Assembly (NCBI RefSeq): GCF_050563535.1
Contig: NZ_JBNXUO010000002.1
Span: forward strand, 62,001 to 126,000
Direction: 5' to 3'
DNA from: Falsiroseomonas sp050563535
GTDB taxonomy: Bacteria; Pseudomonadota; Alphaproteobacteria; Acetobacterales; Acetobacteraceae
Length of the DNA: 64,000 nucleotides
Part shown: positions 50,253-59,104 of the stretch, piece by piece
How the letters are laid out: every line of letters starts with the position of its first letter
Position numbering within the stretch: the first letter of the stretch is position 1
The notes under the pieces: generated by a model
What the model saw: only the letters and a program-made list of their open reading frames with translations
Told to the model about the DNA's origin: nothing
Databases searched by the model: none
Position numbers and translations under genes: made by a program

Positions 50253-50729
50253 ATGCCGACCCATGCCGAGAAGCGGGTGCTGCCCTACAGCGAGGAGCAG
50301 CTGTTCGACATGGTGGCGGATGTGCGCCGCTACCCGGAATTCCTGCCCTGGTGCGTCGGCGCGCGGATCGTCAGCCGGACCGAGACGGAGCTGGTCGCGG
50401 ACCTGACCATCGGCTTCAAGATGTTCCGCGAGACCTTCCGCAGCCAGGTCCTGCTGGAACGCCCGCACCACGTCCATGTCCGCTACCTGACGGGCCCCTT
50501 CCGCTACCTCAACAACCACTGGCGCTTCCGCCCGGTGGCGCAGGGGACGGAGGTCGACTTCTTCGTGGACTTCGAATTCAAGTCGCGCCTGCTGCAGGCG
50601 GTGATCGGCACCGTCTTCAACGAGGCCGTGCGCCTGATGGTGCGCGCCTTCGAACGGCGCGCGATGGTCCTCTACCGGCGCAGCGCCCCGCCCGCGGCGG
50701 CGCCCGCGCCTTCCGCCCCGCCGGCCTGA
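50253..50729 (+). CDS. COQ10 / RatA-family START-like protein
   Basis: A 158-residue lipid-binding-fold protein. Family markers are RVLPYSEEQLFDMVADVRRYPEFLPWCVGARI (quoted as YSEEQLFDMVADVRRYPEF) and LTGPFRYLNNHWRF, VDFFVDFEFKSRLLQAVIG. COQ10 proteins bind coenzyme Q and help its use in respiration; E. coli RatA was named as a ribosome-association toxin. In alphaproteobacteria it often follows lipA, as here. The C-terminal 15 residues are Ala/Pro-rich. It may share the lpdA-lipA transcript. Confidence 0.88.
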   Translation: MPTHAEKRVLPYSEEQLFDMVADVRRYPEFLPWCVGARIVSRTETELVADLTIGFKMFRETFRSQVLLERPHHVHVRYLTGPFRYLNNHWRFRPVAQGTEVDFFVDFEFKSRLLQAVIGTVFNEAVRLMVRAFERRAMVLYRRSAPPAAAPAPSAPPA

Positions 50730-50813
50730 CGGGCGCGGGGCCGGTCCGAATGAAGTGGGAACGAACCCGCCGGCTGATTGCCGAGCGGCGGGGCTTGCGC
50801 GTACGTTGAGGCG

Positions 50814-50830
50814 GCGGGCGTCGCGCCCGC
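50814..50830 (+). terminator. Small GC hairpin after the lipA-COQ10 genes
   Basis: GCGGGCG (50814-50820) and CGCCCGC (50824-50830) form a perfect 7-bp stem with a 3-nt loop. It lies 85 bp after the COQ10-type gene and 64 bp before the NCS2 permease gene. No T-run follows. A second, longer-loop pair CCCGCCG/CGGCGGG is at 50766-50792. Confidence 0.35.
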
Positions 50831-50893
50831 ATCCCGCCCGTCGGGGTCAAGTACGGCCTCCCGCGGGGAGGAAAGGGGCGACGCCGGCACTTC

Positions 50894-52678
50894 ATGGATG
50901 CGAACCTGCCCGAGGCCGGAGCCACCCGGCCGCGCACCGTGCTGACCGCCTGGCTCGCGCGGCGGGACCGGCCCGTCGCCCGCCCGCCGCACCTGATCGC
51001 CGCGGCCGACGAGGTGCCCCCCGCCGCAAGCCTGCTGCCGACGCTGCTGCAACAGGTCGGCACGCAGGCGGTCTACGGCATCCTCATCCTGGTCGTGGCG
51101 GACGCCTTCGGCCTGGCTGGCGCGGAGGCGAGCCGCTTCCTCTGCCTTACCCTGTTGTCGCTCGGCCTCGGCGCGCTGATGCAGGCGGCGCGGCGCGGGC
51201 CGGTGGGATCGGGCTATGCGCTGTCGCTGATCCCCACCACCTCGATGCTGGCGCCCTATCTCCTGGTGGCGGATGCCGGCGGCGGGCTGGACCAGGCGGC
51301 GCTGCTCTGCGTCGCCTCGGGCGCCATCGCCGCGCTCGCCGTGGTGCTGGACCGGCGCATCCTGACCGCCATCCCGACCGAGATCGCGGGCGTCGTCACC
51401 TTCGCCATCGGCGCGAGCCTGCTGCCCCGCGTGGTGCAGGCGCTCGATCCCGATGCGACGGGCGGCGGCGGCGCGGCGCTGCTCGCGACCGCGGCGGCCA
51501 CCTTCGCGGCGACCGGGCTGATGGCCCTTGCCCCCGGTCCGCTGGCCCGCTTCGCCCTGCCGCTCGGGGCGCTGGCCGGGACGGTGGCGGCGCTGCTGGC
51601 CGGGCTGGGCGAGGCCGGCGCGGCCGCGACGCTTGCCGCCGCGCCCTGGCTTGCGTTGCCGGTGCCGGACCCGCCGCTGGGTGCGACCCTCGACCTCGCG
51701 CTGTTGCCCGCCTTCCTGCTGGGCGTGCTGGCGAACCTGCTGTCCTGGCAGAGCGCGCTGGTGTCCATGCAGCGCGCCGGCGATGCCGCCTGGCGGCGCC
51801 CCGATGGCGGGCCGATCCGCCGCGGGCTGCTCGGCGCGGCGCTGTCGGTGCAGCTGGCGGGGATGCTGGGCGCGATGGCGCCGGGCGTGTCCAGCGCCGG
51901 GGCCGTCTTCGCGATCCATGCGCGGGTGCTGAGCCGCGCCGTGGCGGTGGGCGGGGCGGCGCTGCTGATCCTGCTGGCCTGTTCCCCGAAGGCGGCGACG
52001 CTGCTGGTTTCCATCCCCGCGCCGGTGCGCGCCGCGATGCTGCTCTACATGGCCTGCTTCATGATGGCCGGCGGCTGCCAGACCATCGCCGCGCGCGCGC
52101 TCGACACGCGGCGGACGCTGGTGGCGGGGCTGGCGCTGTGCGCGGTGCTGCTGACCCTTGCCGCCCCGCCCGTGCTGCTGGCGGCGCTGCCGCCCGCACT
52201 GCGGTCCCCGGTCATGGTCGGCGCGGCGCTGGCGCTGGCGCTGCACATGGCGACGCTGCCGCTGGTGCGGCGGCGCTGGGCGGTGCGGATCGCGCTTGGC
52301 CCCGCCTCGACGCAGGACATCGCGGATCTCTGCGCCCGCGTCGCCGGCGGCTGGGGGCTGCGGCGGGAACTGGCGGCGCGGCTGGACGCGGCGCTGGTGG
52401 AACTGGCCGAGGTGATGGCGCTGCACGGCCTGCCGAGCCTCGACCTGCGGCTCACCCGGCGCGAGGATGACGAGCTTGCCGTCCAGGTCGCCTTCGCCGG
52501 CGCGCCGCTCAACCTGCCCGCCGGCCCCGCGCCGAGCAGCGAGGACCTGCTTGGCGACGATGCCGCGCAGGAGGGGTTCATGCTGTGGATGGCGCTGCGC
52601 CAGGCGGAAGGCGTGCGTCAGCGCGAGGCGCCGGGCGGGGTGCGGGTGCTGGAATTCACCCTCGCCGCGGCGGCCTGA
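50894..52678 (+). CDS. NCS2-like nucleobase permease fused to a C-terminal HATPase-like domain
   Basis: A 594-residue protein. Residues about 45-455 are a multi-pass permease of the NCS2 (xanthine/uracil/urate) type: PTEIAGVVTFAIGASLLP, APGVSSAGAVFAIHARVLSR in place of the usual NxGxxxxTxVxSR, and CSPKAATLLVSIPAPVRAAMLL. From about 464 a soluble domain resembles the RsbW-like protein of this window: helix LAARLDAALVELAEVMALHG at the N-box position, a beta pair LDLRLTRREDDELAVQVAF, and EGFMLWMALRQAEG at the G2 position. The N-box Asn and the glycines are lost, so ATP binding is doubtful. It may be a regulatory domain. Confidence 0.8.
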   Translation: MDANLPEAGATRPRTVLTAWLARRDRPVARPPHLIAAADEVPPAASLLPTLLQQVGTQAVYGILILVVADAFGLAGAEASRFLCLTLLSLGLGALMQAARRGPVGSGYALSLIPTTSMLAPYLLVADAGGGLDQAALLCVASGAIAALAVVLDRRILTAIPTEIAGVVTFAIGASLLPRVVQALDPDATGGGGAALLATAAATFAATGLMALAPGPLARFALPLGALAGTVAALLAGLGEAGAAATLAAAPWLALPVPDPPLGATLDLALLPAFLLGVLANLLSWQSALVSMQRAGDAAWRRPDGGPIRRGLLGAALSVQLAGMLGAMAPGVSSAGAVFAIHARVLSRAVAVGGAALLILLACSPKAATLLVSIPAPVRAAMLLYMACFMMAGGCQTIAARALDTRRTLVAGLALCAVLLTLAAPPVLLAALPPALRSPVMVGAALALALHMATLPLVRRRWAVRIALGPASTQDIADLCARVAGGWGLRRELAARLDAALVELAEVMALHGLPSLDLRLTRREDDELAVQVAFAGAPLNLPAGPAPSSEDLLGDDAAQEGFMLWMALRQAEGVRQREAPGGVRVLEFTLAAAA

Positions 52679-52694
52679 CGGGCGCGGCGGGCCC

Positions 52695-54047
52695 TCAGCC
52701 GACGGGCTCGGGCAGCCGCACCTCGCCCGGCACCCGGTCGCCATGCCACAGCGCGTCCAGCAGCCGCGCCGCCCCGGCCATGCCGAGGGAGGGCACCACA
52801 AGTTCCCGGAACTTCGCCGACAGCTCCTCATCCGAAAGCGGCAGGTCGGGGTCGCCCTTGCGGGTCGGCTGGTGGCGGAACAGCTCCCGCCCGTCCCTCA
52901 GCGTGACGCGGACCTTCGCCGCGCGCCGGCCCGGATAGGCGTCGCGCAGTTCGGGATCCAGCTCCACCGTCACGCGCGACATGAAGGCGTGGATGGCGGG
53001 ATCGGCCAGGTGCTCCGGCGCGAAGGCCGCAAGCCGCACGCCGCCAAGCTTCAGCAGCGCGGCGGCGCAGTATTGCAGGCTGAAGCGGGCCTCCTGCTCG
53101 GTCGGCGCCACCGGGCGGTCGCAGACCTCCTTGGTCGGGCCGTAGCCGCCGACATGGATCCGCGCCACGTCGTCCATGCCGAAGCCGGCCTCCCCGCGCA
53201 GCGCCAGCAGGGCATCGAGGGCGGGGAAGATGTGGCCGCAGCAGCCGTGGTTCTTGAAGGTCATGTTGGCGATGGCGAAGTCCTGCCCCAGCCCCGCCAG
53301 AGCCTTGTCCCACTTGCCGCGGTCTTCGCTGGTGGCGGCGGCGAAGCCCACCGGCCCGTCCAGCACGTCGAGGGCGCCGGTCACGCCCGCATGGGCGCCG
53401 AGCGCGGCGAGGGTGCCGGCATCGGCCGCGTGGCCGGCATGGACCGGCTTGCTCATGCCCGCGCCGCGGAAGGCCTGCTGCAACCCGCCCGCCATCGTCG
53501 CGGCGGTGGCGAGCGCATGGGCCGTGCGGTCCGCGTCGCTGCCCAGCACCACGCTTGCGGCTGCCGCCGCGCCGAAGGTGCCGACGGTGCCGGTGGTGTG
53601 CCAGTAGCGGTAGTGGCTGGGCTGCACGGCGACCCCGATCCGGCAGGACACCTCGTAGCCGGCGATGATCGCGCGCAGCAGCACCGCCATGTCGGCGCCG
53701 CGGGCCTGCGCGGCGGCCAGGGCGGCGGGGATGGTGGGGCAGCCGGGATGGTAGCCGGCGTCGCGGTAGATGTCGTCGAACTCCACCGTGTGGCTGGCCG
53801 TCGCGTTCAACAGCGCGGCGCGGCGCATGGAGGTGCGGCTGCCATCCACGTAGCAGATGGCGCGGCCGCCGCCCTCCTCCGCCGTCGCGCGGGCCAGCAG
53901 CGTGGCCGGCGGCCGGTCGCAGCCGGCAAGCAGGGCGGCGAACCAGTCCACCAGCGCGCGCCGCGCGTGGCGCTCCAGCCCGGGGTCGATGGCGCGGCCG
54001 CGCCATTCCGCGGCGTGGCCGGCCAGCACCAGCAGGGGGTTGCCCAT
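52695..54047 (-). CDS. MmgE/PrpD family protein
   Basis: A 450-residue protein of the 2-methylcitrate dehydratase family. Landmarks are HARRALVDWFAALLAG, NATASHTVEFDD with DDIYRDAGYHPGCPTIPAALA, KPVHAGHAADAGTLAALGA and FKNHGCCGHIFPALDA. Members dehydrate 2-methylcitrate, cis-aconitate relatives or other hydroxy-tricarboxylates; short forms near transport genes often act on other acids. ATG 54047 follows GGAGAG. It is divergent from the threonine aldolase gene. No methylcitrate synthase or prpB-type operon is adjacent, so a role outside the propionate cycle is possible. Confidence 0.88.
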   Translation of the reverse strand: MGNPLLVLAGHAAEWRGRAIDPGLERHARRALVDWFAALLAGCDRPPATLLARATAEEGGGRAICYVDGSRTSMRRAALLNATASHTVEFDDIYRDAGYHPGCPTIPAALAAAQARGADMAVLLRAIIAGYEVSCRIGVAVQPSHYRYWHTTGTVGTFGAAAAASVVLGSDADRTAHALATAATMAGGLQQAFRGAGMSKPVHAGHAADAGTLAALGAHAGVTGALDVLDGPVGFAAATSEDRGKWDKALAGLGQDFAIANMTFKNHGCCGHIFPALDALLALRGEAGFGMDDVARIHVGGYGPTKEVCDRPVAPTEQEARFSLQYCAAALLKLGGVRLAAFAPEHLADPAIHAFMSRVTVELDPELRDAYPGRRAAKVRVTLRDGRELFRHQPTRKGDPDLPLSDEELSAKFRELVVPSLGMAGAARLLDALWHGDRVPGEVRLPEPVG

Positions 54048-54195
54048 CTCTCCGCCTTCCTCATCCAAGTCGGTTGCGCGCGGACGGAAGTCTAGCGTCT
54101 GGTGGCCGGGGGCGACACTGCCCGGCCGGCAGGTGGCGCCGCAGGCACTTCCCTGGCAGGTTCCCCCGCCTCCGAGACCCGCAGCACGAGGCCCC

Positions 54196-55263
54196 ATGGT
54201 CCACGCCCCCGAACGCCCCCCCGCCGGCAGCCCGCCCGTCCGCATCAACCTCTATTCCGACACGCAGACGCGCCCGACGCCCGCGATGAAGGAAGCGATG
54301 ATGCGCGCGGAGGTCGGCGACGAGCAGCATGGCGACGACCCCGGCGTGCACGCGCTGTGCGAGCGCATGGCCGCGCTGATGGGCAAGGAAGCCGCGGTCT
54401 TCATGCCCAGCGGCACCATGTGCAACGTCGCCGCCACGCTGACGCATTGCCGCCCGGGCGAGGAGATCATCGCGCATGAGACGGCGCACATCCTGACCAG
54501 CGAGGGCGGCGCCCATGCCGCGCTCGGCGGCTTCCAGATCCTGCCGCTGAAGGGCGCGCGCGGGATGTACGCGCCGGACGCGCTGCGCGCCGCCATCCGC
54601 GGCAAGTCCCGCCACACGCCGACGCAGCGCCTGGTGGAGGTGGAGCAGACCGCCAATATCGGCGGCGGCGCGGTGTGGCCGAAGGCGGTGCTGGACGAGA
54701 TCGCCTCCATCGCGAGGGAGAACGGGCTCGCCACCCACATGGACGGGGCGCGGCTGATGAATGCCTGCGTCGCCGCCGGCGTGCCGGCGGCCGAGATGGC
54801 GGCGGGCTACGACAGCGTGTGGCTCGACTTCACCAAGGGCCTCGGCGCGCCGCTCGGCGCGGTGCTGTGCGGGTCGGCGGACTTCATCGACGAGGCCTGG
54901 CGCTGGAAGCAGCGGCTCGGCGGCGCGATGCGCCAGGCGGGGCTCTGCGCCGCGGGCTGCCTGCATGCCCTGGACCACCATGTGGAGCGGCTGGCCGAGG
55001 ACCATGCGAATGCGAAGGCGCTCGCCCGCGGGCTCGCGCAGATGCCGGGAATGGCGGTGGAGGAGCCGGACACCAACCTGGTGTTCTTCGACCCCGCCGG
55101 CACCGGCCTGCCGGCGGCGGAGCTGGTGCGGCGTATGCGGGCGGAAGGGGTGCAGCTGTCGATGCTGGGCGGGCGCGTCCGGGCCTGCACCCATCTCGAC
55201 GTGACGGCGGCGATGATCGAGGAGACGCTGCAGGTGATGCGCGCCGTGCTGGCGCGGGGCTGA
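54196..55263 (+). CDS. Low-specificity L-threonine aldolase / beta-eliminating lyase family
   Basis: A 355-residue fold-type I PLP enzyme. It starts with INLYSDTQTRPTPAMKEAM, then GDEQHGDDPGVHALCERMA, FMPSGTMCNV, HMDGARLMNA, and the PLP Lys in DFTKGLGAPLGAVL. It cleaves L-threonine or allo-threonine to glycine and acetaldehyde. ATG 54196 follows weak GAGGCC; the conserved start is about 18 residues on, so the true start could be a little later. It is divergent from PrpD and convergent with serA. Confidence 0.88.
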   Translation: MVHAPERPPAGSPPVRINLYSDTQTRPTPAMKEAMMRAEVGDEQHGDDPGVHALCERMAALMGKEAAVFMPSGTMCNVAATLTHCRPGEEIIAHETAHILTSEGGAHAALGGFQILPLKGARGMYAPDALRAAIRGKSRHTPTQRLVEVEQTANIGGGAVWPKAVLDEIASIARENGLATHMDGARLMNACVAAGVPAAEMAAGYDSVWLDFTKGLGAPLGAVLCGSADFIDEAWRWKQRLGGAMRQAGLCAAGCLHALDHHVERLAEDHANAKALARGLAQMPGMAVEEPDTNLVFFDPAGTGLPAAELVRRMRAEGVQLSMLGGRVRACTHLDVTAAMIEETLQVMRAVLARG

Positions 55264-55271
55264 GGGCCCGA

Positions 55272-55299
55272 CCCCCTTCGTCCCTCGCGGAGGAGGGGG
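55272..55299. terminator. Hairpin between threonine aldolase and serA
   Basis: CCCCCT (55272-55277) pairs with AGGGGG (55294-55299), extended by TCC/GGA across a small internal loop. It lies in the 37-bp convergent gap, so it could stop both transcripts. Confidence 0.45.
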
Positions 55300-55300
55300 G

Positions 55301-56548
55301 CTACCCCCGTTCGTAGATCAGCCGCGCACGCACCGTGCCGGGCAGCGCGCGCAGTTCCGCCAGGATGTCCTCGGCCGCTGCGCGCGCCTCGACGCTTTCC
55401 ACCACCACGTAGCCCAGCTCGGAATCGGTCTGGTAGTACTGCGCGGCGATGTTCAGGCCGCGGCGGCCGAAGCTGCTGTTGATCTGGCTGAGGATGCCCG
55501 GCGCATCGCGGTGCAGGTGCGTCCAGCGCGCGCCGGTCGGGCGGGCGGGCAGCTGCACGTTCGGCATGTTCACCGCGCCCATCGTCGCGCCGGTGTCGCT
55601 GTACTCCACCAGCTTGCGCGCCACCTCCTGCCCGATGCGGTCCTGCGCCTCCGCCGTGCTGCCGCCGATATGCGGGGTCAGGATCACGTTGGGCAGGCCC
55701 TGCAGCGGGGACACGAAGGGGTCCCCGTTGCGCTTCGGCTCCTCGGGGAAGACATCGACGGCGGCGCCGAGGATCCTCCCCTCGCGCAGGGCATCGGCCA
55801 GCGCCGGGACATCCACCACGGTGCCGCGGGCGTTGTTGATGAAGACGGCGGAGGGCTTCATGTGCGCAAGCTCCGCCGCGCCGATCATGCCGATCGTCTC
55901 CGGCGTTTCCGGCACATGCACCGTCACCACGTCGGACCGCGCAAGCAGGTCGGCCAAGCTCGCCGCCTGCTGGGCGTTGCCGTGCGGCAGCTTCGAGGTG
56001 TGGTCGTGGTAGAGCACGCGCATCCCGAAGGCTTCCGCCAGCACCGAAAGCTGGCTGCCGATATTGCCGTAGCCGACGATGCCCAGCGTCTTGCCCCGCA
56101 TCTCCCATGAATTGGCAGCCGACTTGTCCCAGCCCCCGGCATGGGCGGCGACCGACTTGTCGACGATGCCGCGCATCAGCATCACGGCTTCCGCCAGCGT
56201 GAGTTCCGCCACGCTGCGCGTGTTGCTGAAGGGCGCGTTGAACACCGCGACGCCGCGGCGTGCGGCCGCCGTCAGGTCCACCTGGTTGGTGCCGATGCAG
56301 AAGCAGCCGATGGCGATCAGGCGGTCCGCCGCCTCCAGCACCTCCTCCGTCACCTCGGTGCGGGACCGGATGCCGAGGATGTGGACCCCCTTCACCGCAT
56401 CGATCAGCGCCTGCCCTTCCAGGGCCCGCTTCTCCCGCGTCACCGTCACGTAGTCGGCGTCGGACAGCAGGTCGACGGCGGTCTGGGCGATTCCCTCCAG
56501 CAACAGGATGCGGATGCGGTCCTTGGGGAGGGAGATGCGGTCGTTCAT
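55301..56548 (-). CDS. serA: D-3-phosphoglycerate dehydrogenase
   Basis: A 415-residue enzyme that starts serine synthesis. The NAD motif GYGNIGSQ, DHTSKLP, and catalytic residues in NNARGTVVDV, VDVFPEEP and LTPHIGGSTAEAQ are present. A C-terminal ACT domain follows (residues about 335-415: ILSQINSSFGRRGLNIAAQYYQ). The length and a single ACT domain match the E. coli-like, serine-regulated type. ATG 56548 is near the family start. It converges with threonine aldolase and is divergent from the TerC gene across 195 bp, and both neighbours on one side concern glycine/serine. Confidence 0.94.
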   Translation of the reverse strand: MNDRISLPKDRIRILLLEGIAQTAVDLLSDADYVTVTREKRALEGQALIDAVKGVHILGIRSRTEVTEEVLEAADRLIAIGCFCIGTNQVDLTAAARRGVAVFNAPFSNTRSVAELTLAEAVMLMRGIVDKSVAAHAGGWDKSAANSWEMRGKTLGIVGYGNIGSQLSVLAEAFGMRVLYHDHTSKLPHGNAQQAASLADLLARSDVVTVHVPETPETIGMIGAAELAHMKPSAVFINNARGTVVDVPALADALREGRILGAAVDVFPEEPKRNGDPFVSPLQGLPNVILTPHIGGSTAEAQDRIGQEVARKLVEYSDTGATMGAVNMPNVQLPARPTGARWTHLHRDAPGILSQINSSFGRRGLNIAAQYYQTDSELGYVVVESVEARAAAEDILAELRALPGTVRARLIYERG

Positions 56549-56709
56549 GGCGGGGCTTCCGGGGAGGCGCCGGGTTCTGCCCGTGAAGGGCGGCCGCGGC
56601 AAGGTGGGGGCCTTGAAGGGCGCGCGGCGAAGATTACCTGTATGTCATCCGGATCCGGGCCCCGCTGGCGGCCGCGCAATGCCGCGCCGCGATGTCGGAT
56701 CCTTCACCT

Positions 56710-56729
56710 GCCGCCCCGGAAGGGGCGGC
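56710..56729 (+). promoter_or_regulatory. GNRA-type hairpin just before the TerC ribosome-binding site
   Basis: GCCGCCCC and GGGGCGGC form a perfect 8-bp stem capped by the tetraloop GGAA, ending 4 nt before the GGAGG ribosome-binding site at 56734-56738. Such a placement could affect translation or be a leader element. No yybP-ykoY consensus was seen. Confidence 0.4.
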
Positions 56730-56743
56730 ATCTGGAGGTTCCG

Positions 56744-57724
56744 ATGGAGTGGTTGCTGGCCGAGTGGCTCTCGAAGCCTCTCTGGATGTGGGCGGCGTTC
56801 ATCGCCATCGTGGTGGCGCTGCTGGTGCTCGACCTCGGTGTCCTGCACCGGAAGGCGAAGGAGATCCCCGTCTCCGAATCGCTCTGGATGAGCGCCTTCT
56901 ACATCGCCATCGCCTGCGCCTTCGGCGGCTGGGTGTGGTGGTATCTCGGCCCGCAGTCCGGGATGGAATACTTCACCGGCTTCGCGGTGGAGAAGACGCT
57001 GGCGATGGACAACGTCTTCGTCATCGGCCTGATCTTCACCTACTTCGCCATCCCGCGGCTCTACCAGCACCGCGTGCTGTTCTGGGGCATCCTCGGCGTC
57101 ATCGTGCTGCGGGCGGTGATGATCGGGCTGGGCGCCACCATCGTCGCCCAGTTCTCCTGGGTGCTGTACCTGTTCGGCGCCTTCCTGGTCGCGACCGGCA
57201 TCAAGATGCTGGTCATCGCCGACAGCATGCCCCGGATCGAGGACAACCCCGTGCTGCGCTTCATGCGCCGCCGCTTCAACGTGACGGAGGAGTTGCACGG
57301 GGAGCGGTTCACGGTGCGCCTGCCGGACCCGCGGACGGGGCGGATGGCGCTGTTCCTGACGCCCCTGATGCTGGCGCTGGTGCTGGTGGAGATCGCGGAC
57401 CTGATCTTCGCGGTGGACAGCGTGCCGGCGATCTTCGCCATCACCACCGACCCGTTCATCGTCTACACCAGCAACATCTTCGCCATCCTGGGGCTGCGCG
57501 CGCTGTACTTCGCGCTCGCGGCGATGGTCCACCGCTTCCGCTACCTGAAATATGCGCTGGCCCTGGTGCTGGTGTTCATCGGCGGCAAGATCTTCACCAA
57601 CCAGATCTTCGGCAAGATGGACCCCGCCTGGTCGCTGGGCGTCACGCTGGCGCTGATCGCGGGCGGCGTCGTCTTCTCCCTGCTGCGCACGCGGGATGCG
57701 GCCGGGGCGCGCCCGGTCGGGTGA
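56744..57724 (+). CDS. TerC family integral membrane protein
   Basis: A 326-residue membrane protein with about eight hydrophobic helices. TerC marks are VEKTLAMDNVFVIGLIF (Asp89-Asn90 of the DN motif) and VEIADLIFAVDSVPAIFAIT with its acidic pair, plus FGIMGV-like repeats. Members such as Alx and TerC handle manganese, calcium or other metals during envelope assembly and stress. ATG 56744 follows GGAGG at 56734-56738. The leader carries a GNRA hairpin. It is divergent from serA and convergent with the amidohydrolase gene, with a long perfect hairpin between. Confidence 0.9.
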   Translation: MEWLLAEWLSKPLWMWAAFIAIVVALLVLDLGVLHRKAKEIPVSESLWMSAFYIAIACAFGGWVWWYLGPQSGMEYFTGFAVEKTLAMDNVFVIGLIFTYFAIPRLYQHRVLFWGILGVIVLRAVMIGLGATIVAQFSWVLYLFGAFLVATGIKMLVIADSMPRIEDNPVLRFMRRRFNVTEELHGERFTVRLPDPRTGRMALFLTPLMLALVLVEIADLIFAVDSVPAIFAITTDPFIVYTSNIFAILGLRALYFALAAMVHRFRYLKYALALVLVFIGGKIFTNQIFGKMDPAWSLGVTLALIAGGVVFSLLRTRDAAGARPVG

Positions 57725-57725
57725 C

Positions 57726-57769
57726 GGCCCGGCGGGCGGGGATGCCGGGGCATCCCCGCCCGCCGGGCC
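57726..57769. terminator. Long perfect inverted repeat, bidirectional terminator
   Basis: Two 21-bp arms (57726-57746 and 57749-57769) are exact inverted complements separated by only GG. It begins 2 nt after the TerC stop and ends 1 nt before the amidohydrolase stop, exactly filling the convergent gap. Likely a bidirectional terminator or transcript-end stabiliser. Confidence 0.75.
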
Positions 57770-59038
57770 TCAGCGGTTCGCCAGATCCTCCAGCACCGCG
57801 GCGAGCGTGCGGGTCCCGGCGGCGAGCTGCGGGGGGGAGGTGTATTCGCTCGGGTGATGGCTCACCCCGCCGCGGCTGGGGACGAAGATCATGCCGGTCG
57901 GGCAGAGCGGCACCATGAACTGCGCATCGTGGAACGCGCCGGAGGACATGCGCAGCGTCGACAGGCCCTGCGCCCGCGCCGCGCGTTCCACCGCATCCGG
58001 CACGTCGGGGGCGAAGGCGGCCGGAAGGGCGTGGAAGCGTTCGGTCACCGTCGCGGTGCAGGTGGTCATCGCCGCCGCGACCGTCCGCCCGATCGCGTCG
58101 CCGCGCTCCAGCAGCACCTCCTTCTCGGGGTGGCGGAAGTCGATGGTGAAGCGCACCCGCTCCGCCACGGAGTTGGAGCTGTTCGGGCTCACCTCGATCC
58201 GCGCCACGGTGAAGCGCAGCAGGTCGGCGGGATCGTGCATCAGCGCGTTCAGCGCGGTGATGGCGCGGATCGCGTCCTGCACGGCGTCCTTCCGCAGCGA
58301 CAGCGGCGTGGTGCCGGCATGGTCCGACCTGCCATGCACCTCGACCACGAACCAGCGGCTGCCCTGGATGCCGGTGACCACGCCGATGTCGAAGCCCTCC
58401 GCTTCCAGCCGCGGTCCCTGTTCGATGTGGCATTCGACATAGGCGAAAGGCGCCGGGCCATCGACCACGCCAAGCCCCCGGCGCGGGATGTCCCGTTCGG
58501 AGGCCAGCAGCTTCGCGAGTTCCGCGCCGAAGGTCAGGCCCTCCGCATCGGTCACGCCGTCCCAGGCATCGCGTGGCCGGTAGCCGGCATAGGCCATGCT
58601 GCCCATGCAGCCCGGTGCGAACCGCCCGCCTTCCTCGTTGGTCCAGGCCACCACCTCGATCGGCCGCCTGGTGGCGATGCCGGCCTGCCGCAGCGCCTGC
58701 ACCGCCTCCAGCCCGGCGACCACGCCCCAGATCCCGTCGAAGCGCCCGCCGCTGGGCTGGCTGTCCATGTGGCTGCCGGTCAGCACCGGCGCGGCCCCGC
58801 GTTCCGTGCCTTCATGCCGCAGGAACAGGTTGCCGATGGCATCGACGCTGACCGAGAGGCCGAGCGGCTTCGCCCAGGAGATCAGCAGCCGCCGCGCCTG
58901 GCGGTCCAGTTCCGTCAGGCAGGCGCGGTTCACGCCGTCGCCCGGAATGGCGCCGAGCTTCGCCATCTGCATCAGGCGGTCCCATTGGCGCGCCTCGCTC
59001 ACCGCGCCGAGCAGGTTCGGTGCCACCGTGGTCCCCAT
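57770..59038 (-). CDS. M20 family amidohydrolase (allantoate amidohydrolase / N-carbamoyl amino acid hydrolase type)
   Basis: A 422-residue zinc hydrolase. Metal-site motifs are TGSHMDSQPSGGRFDG, TNEEGGRFAP, HIEQGP and SGAFHDAQFM, the pattern of allantoate amidohydrolases and L-carbamoylases. Allantoate amidohydrolase releases ammonia and CO2 from allantoate in urate breakdown; carbamoylases act on N-carbamoyl amino acids. The two cannot be told apart by eye. PuuD and UraH lie 1.9 kb away and a purine permease 6 kb away, which favours allantoate or a ureido product. ATG 59038 is the family start. Confidence 0.82.
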   Translation of the reverse strand: MGTTVAPNLLGAVSEARQWDRLMQMAKLGAIPGDGVNRACLTELDRQARRLLISWAKPLGLSVSVDAIGNLFLRHEGTERGAAPVLTGSHMDSQPSGGRFDGIWGVVAGLEAVQALRQAGIATRRPIEVVAWTNEEGGRFAPGCMGSMAYAGYRPRDAWDGVTDAEGLTFGAELAKLLASERDIPRRGLGVVDGPAPFAYVECHIEQGPRLEAEGFDIGVVTGIQGSRWFVVEVHGRSDHAGTTPLSLRKDAVQDAIRAITALNALMHDPADLLRFTVARIEVSPNSSNSVAERVRFTIDFRHPEKEVLLERGDAIGRTVAAAMTTCTATVTERFHALPAAFAPDVPDAVERAARAQGLSTLRMSSGAFHDAQFMVPLCPTGMIFVPSRGGVSHHPSEYTSPPQLAAGTRTLAAVLEDLANR

Positions 59039-59104
59039 CCAGCCAAACTCCCGCTTTCCGTTGTCGTCCCGTGCGGCCGCCCGGCGCGGCGGCCCGCCGC
59101 CGCG

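Noticed and set aside
56549..56743. yybP-ykoY manganese riboswitch upstream of the TerC gene
   Set aside because: The conserved loop sequences of that class were not found; only a simple hairpin is evident.
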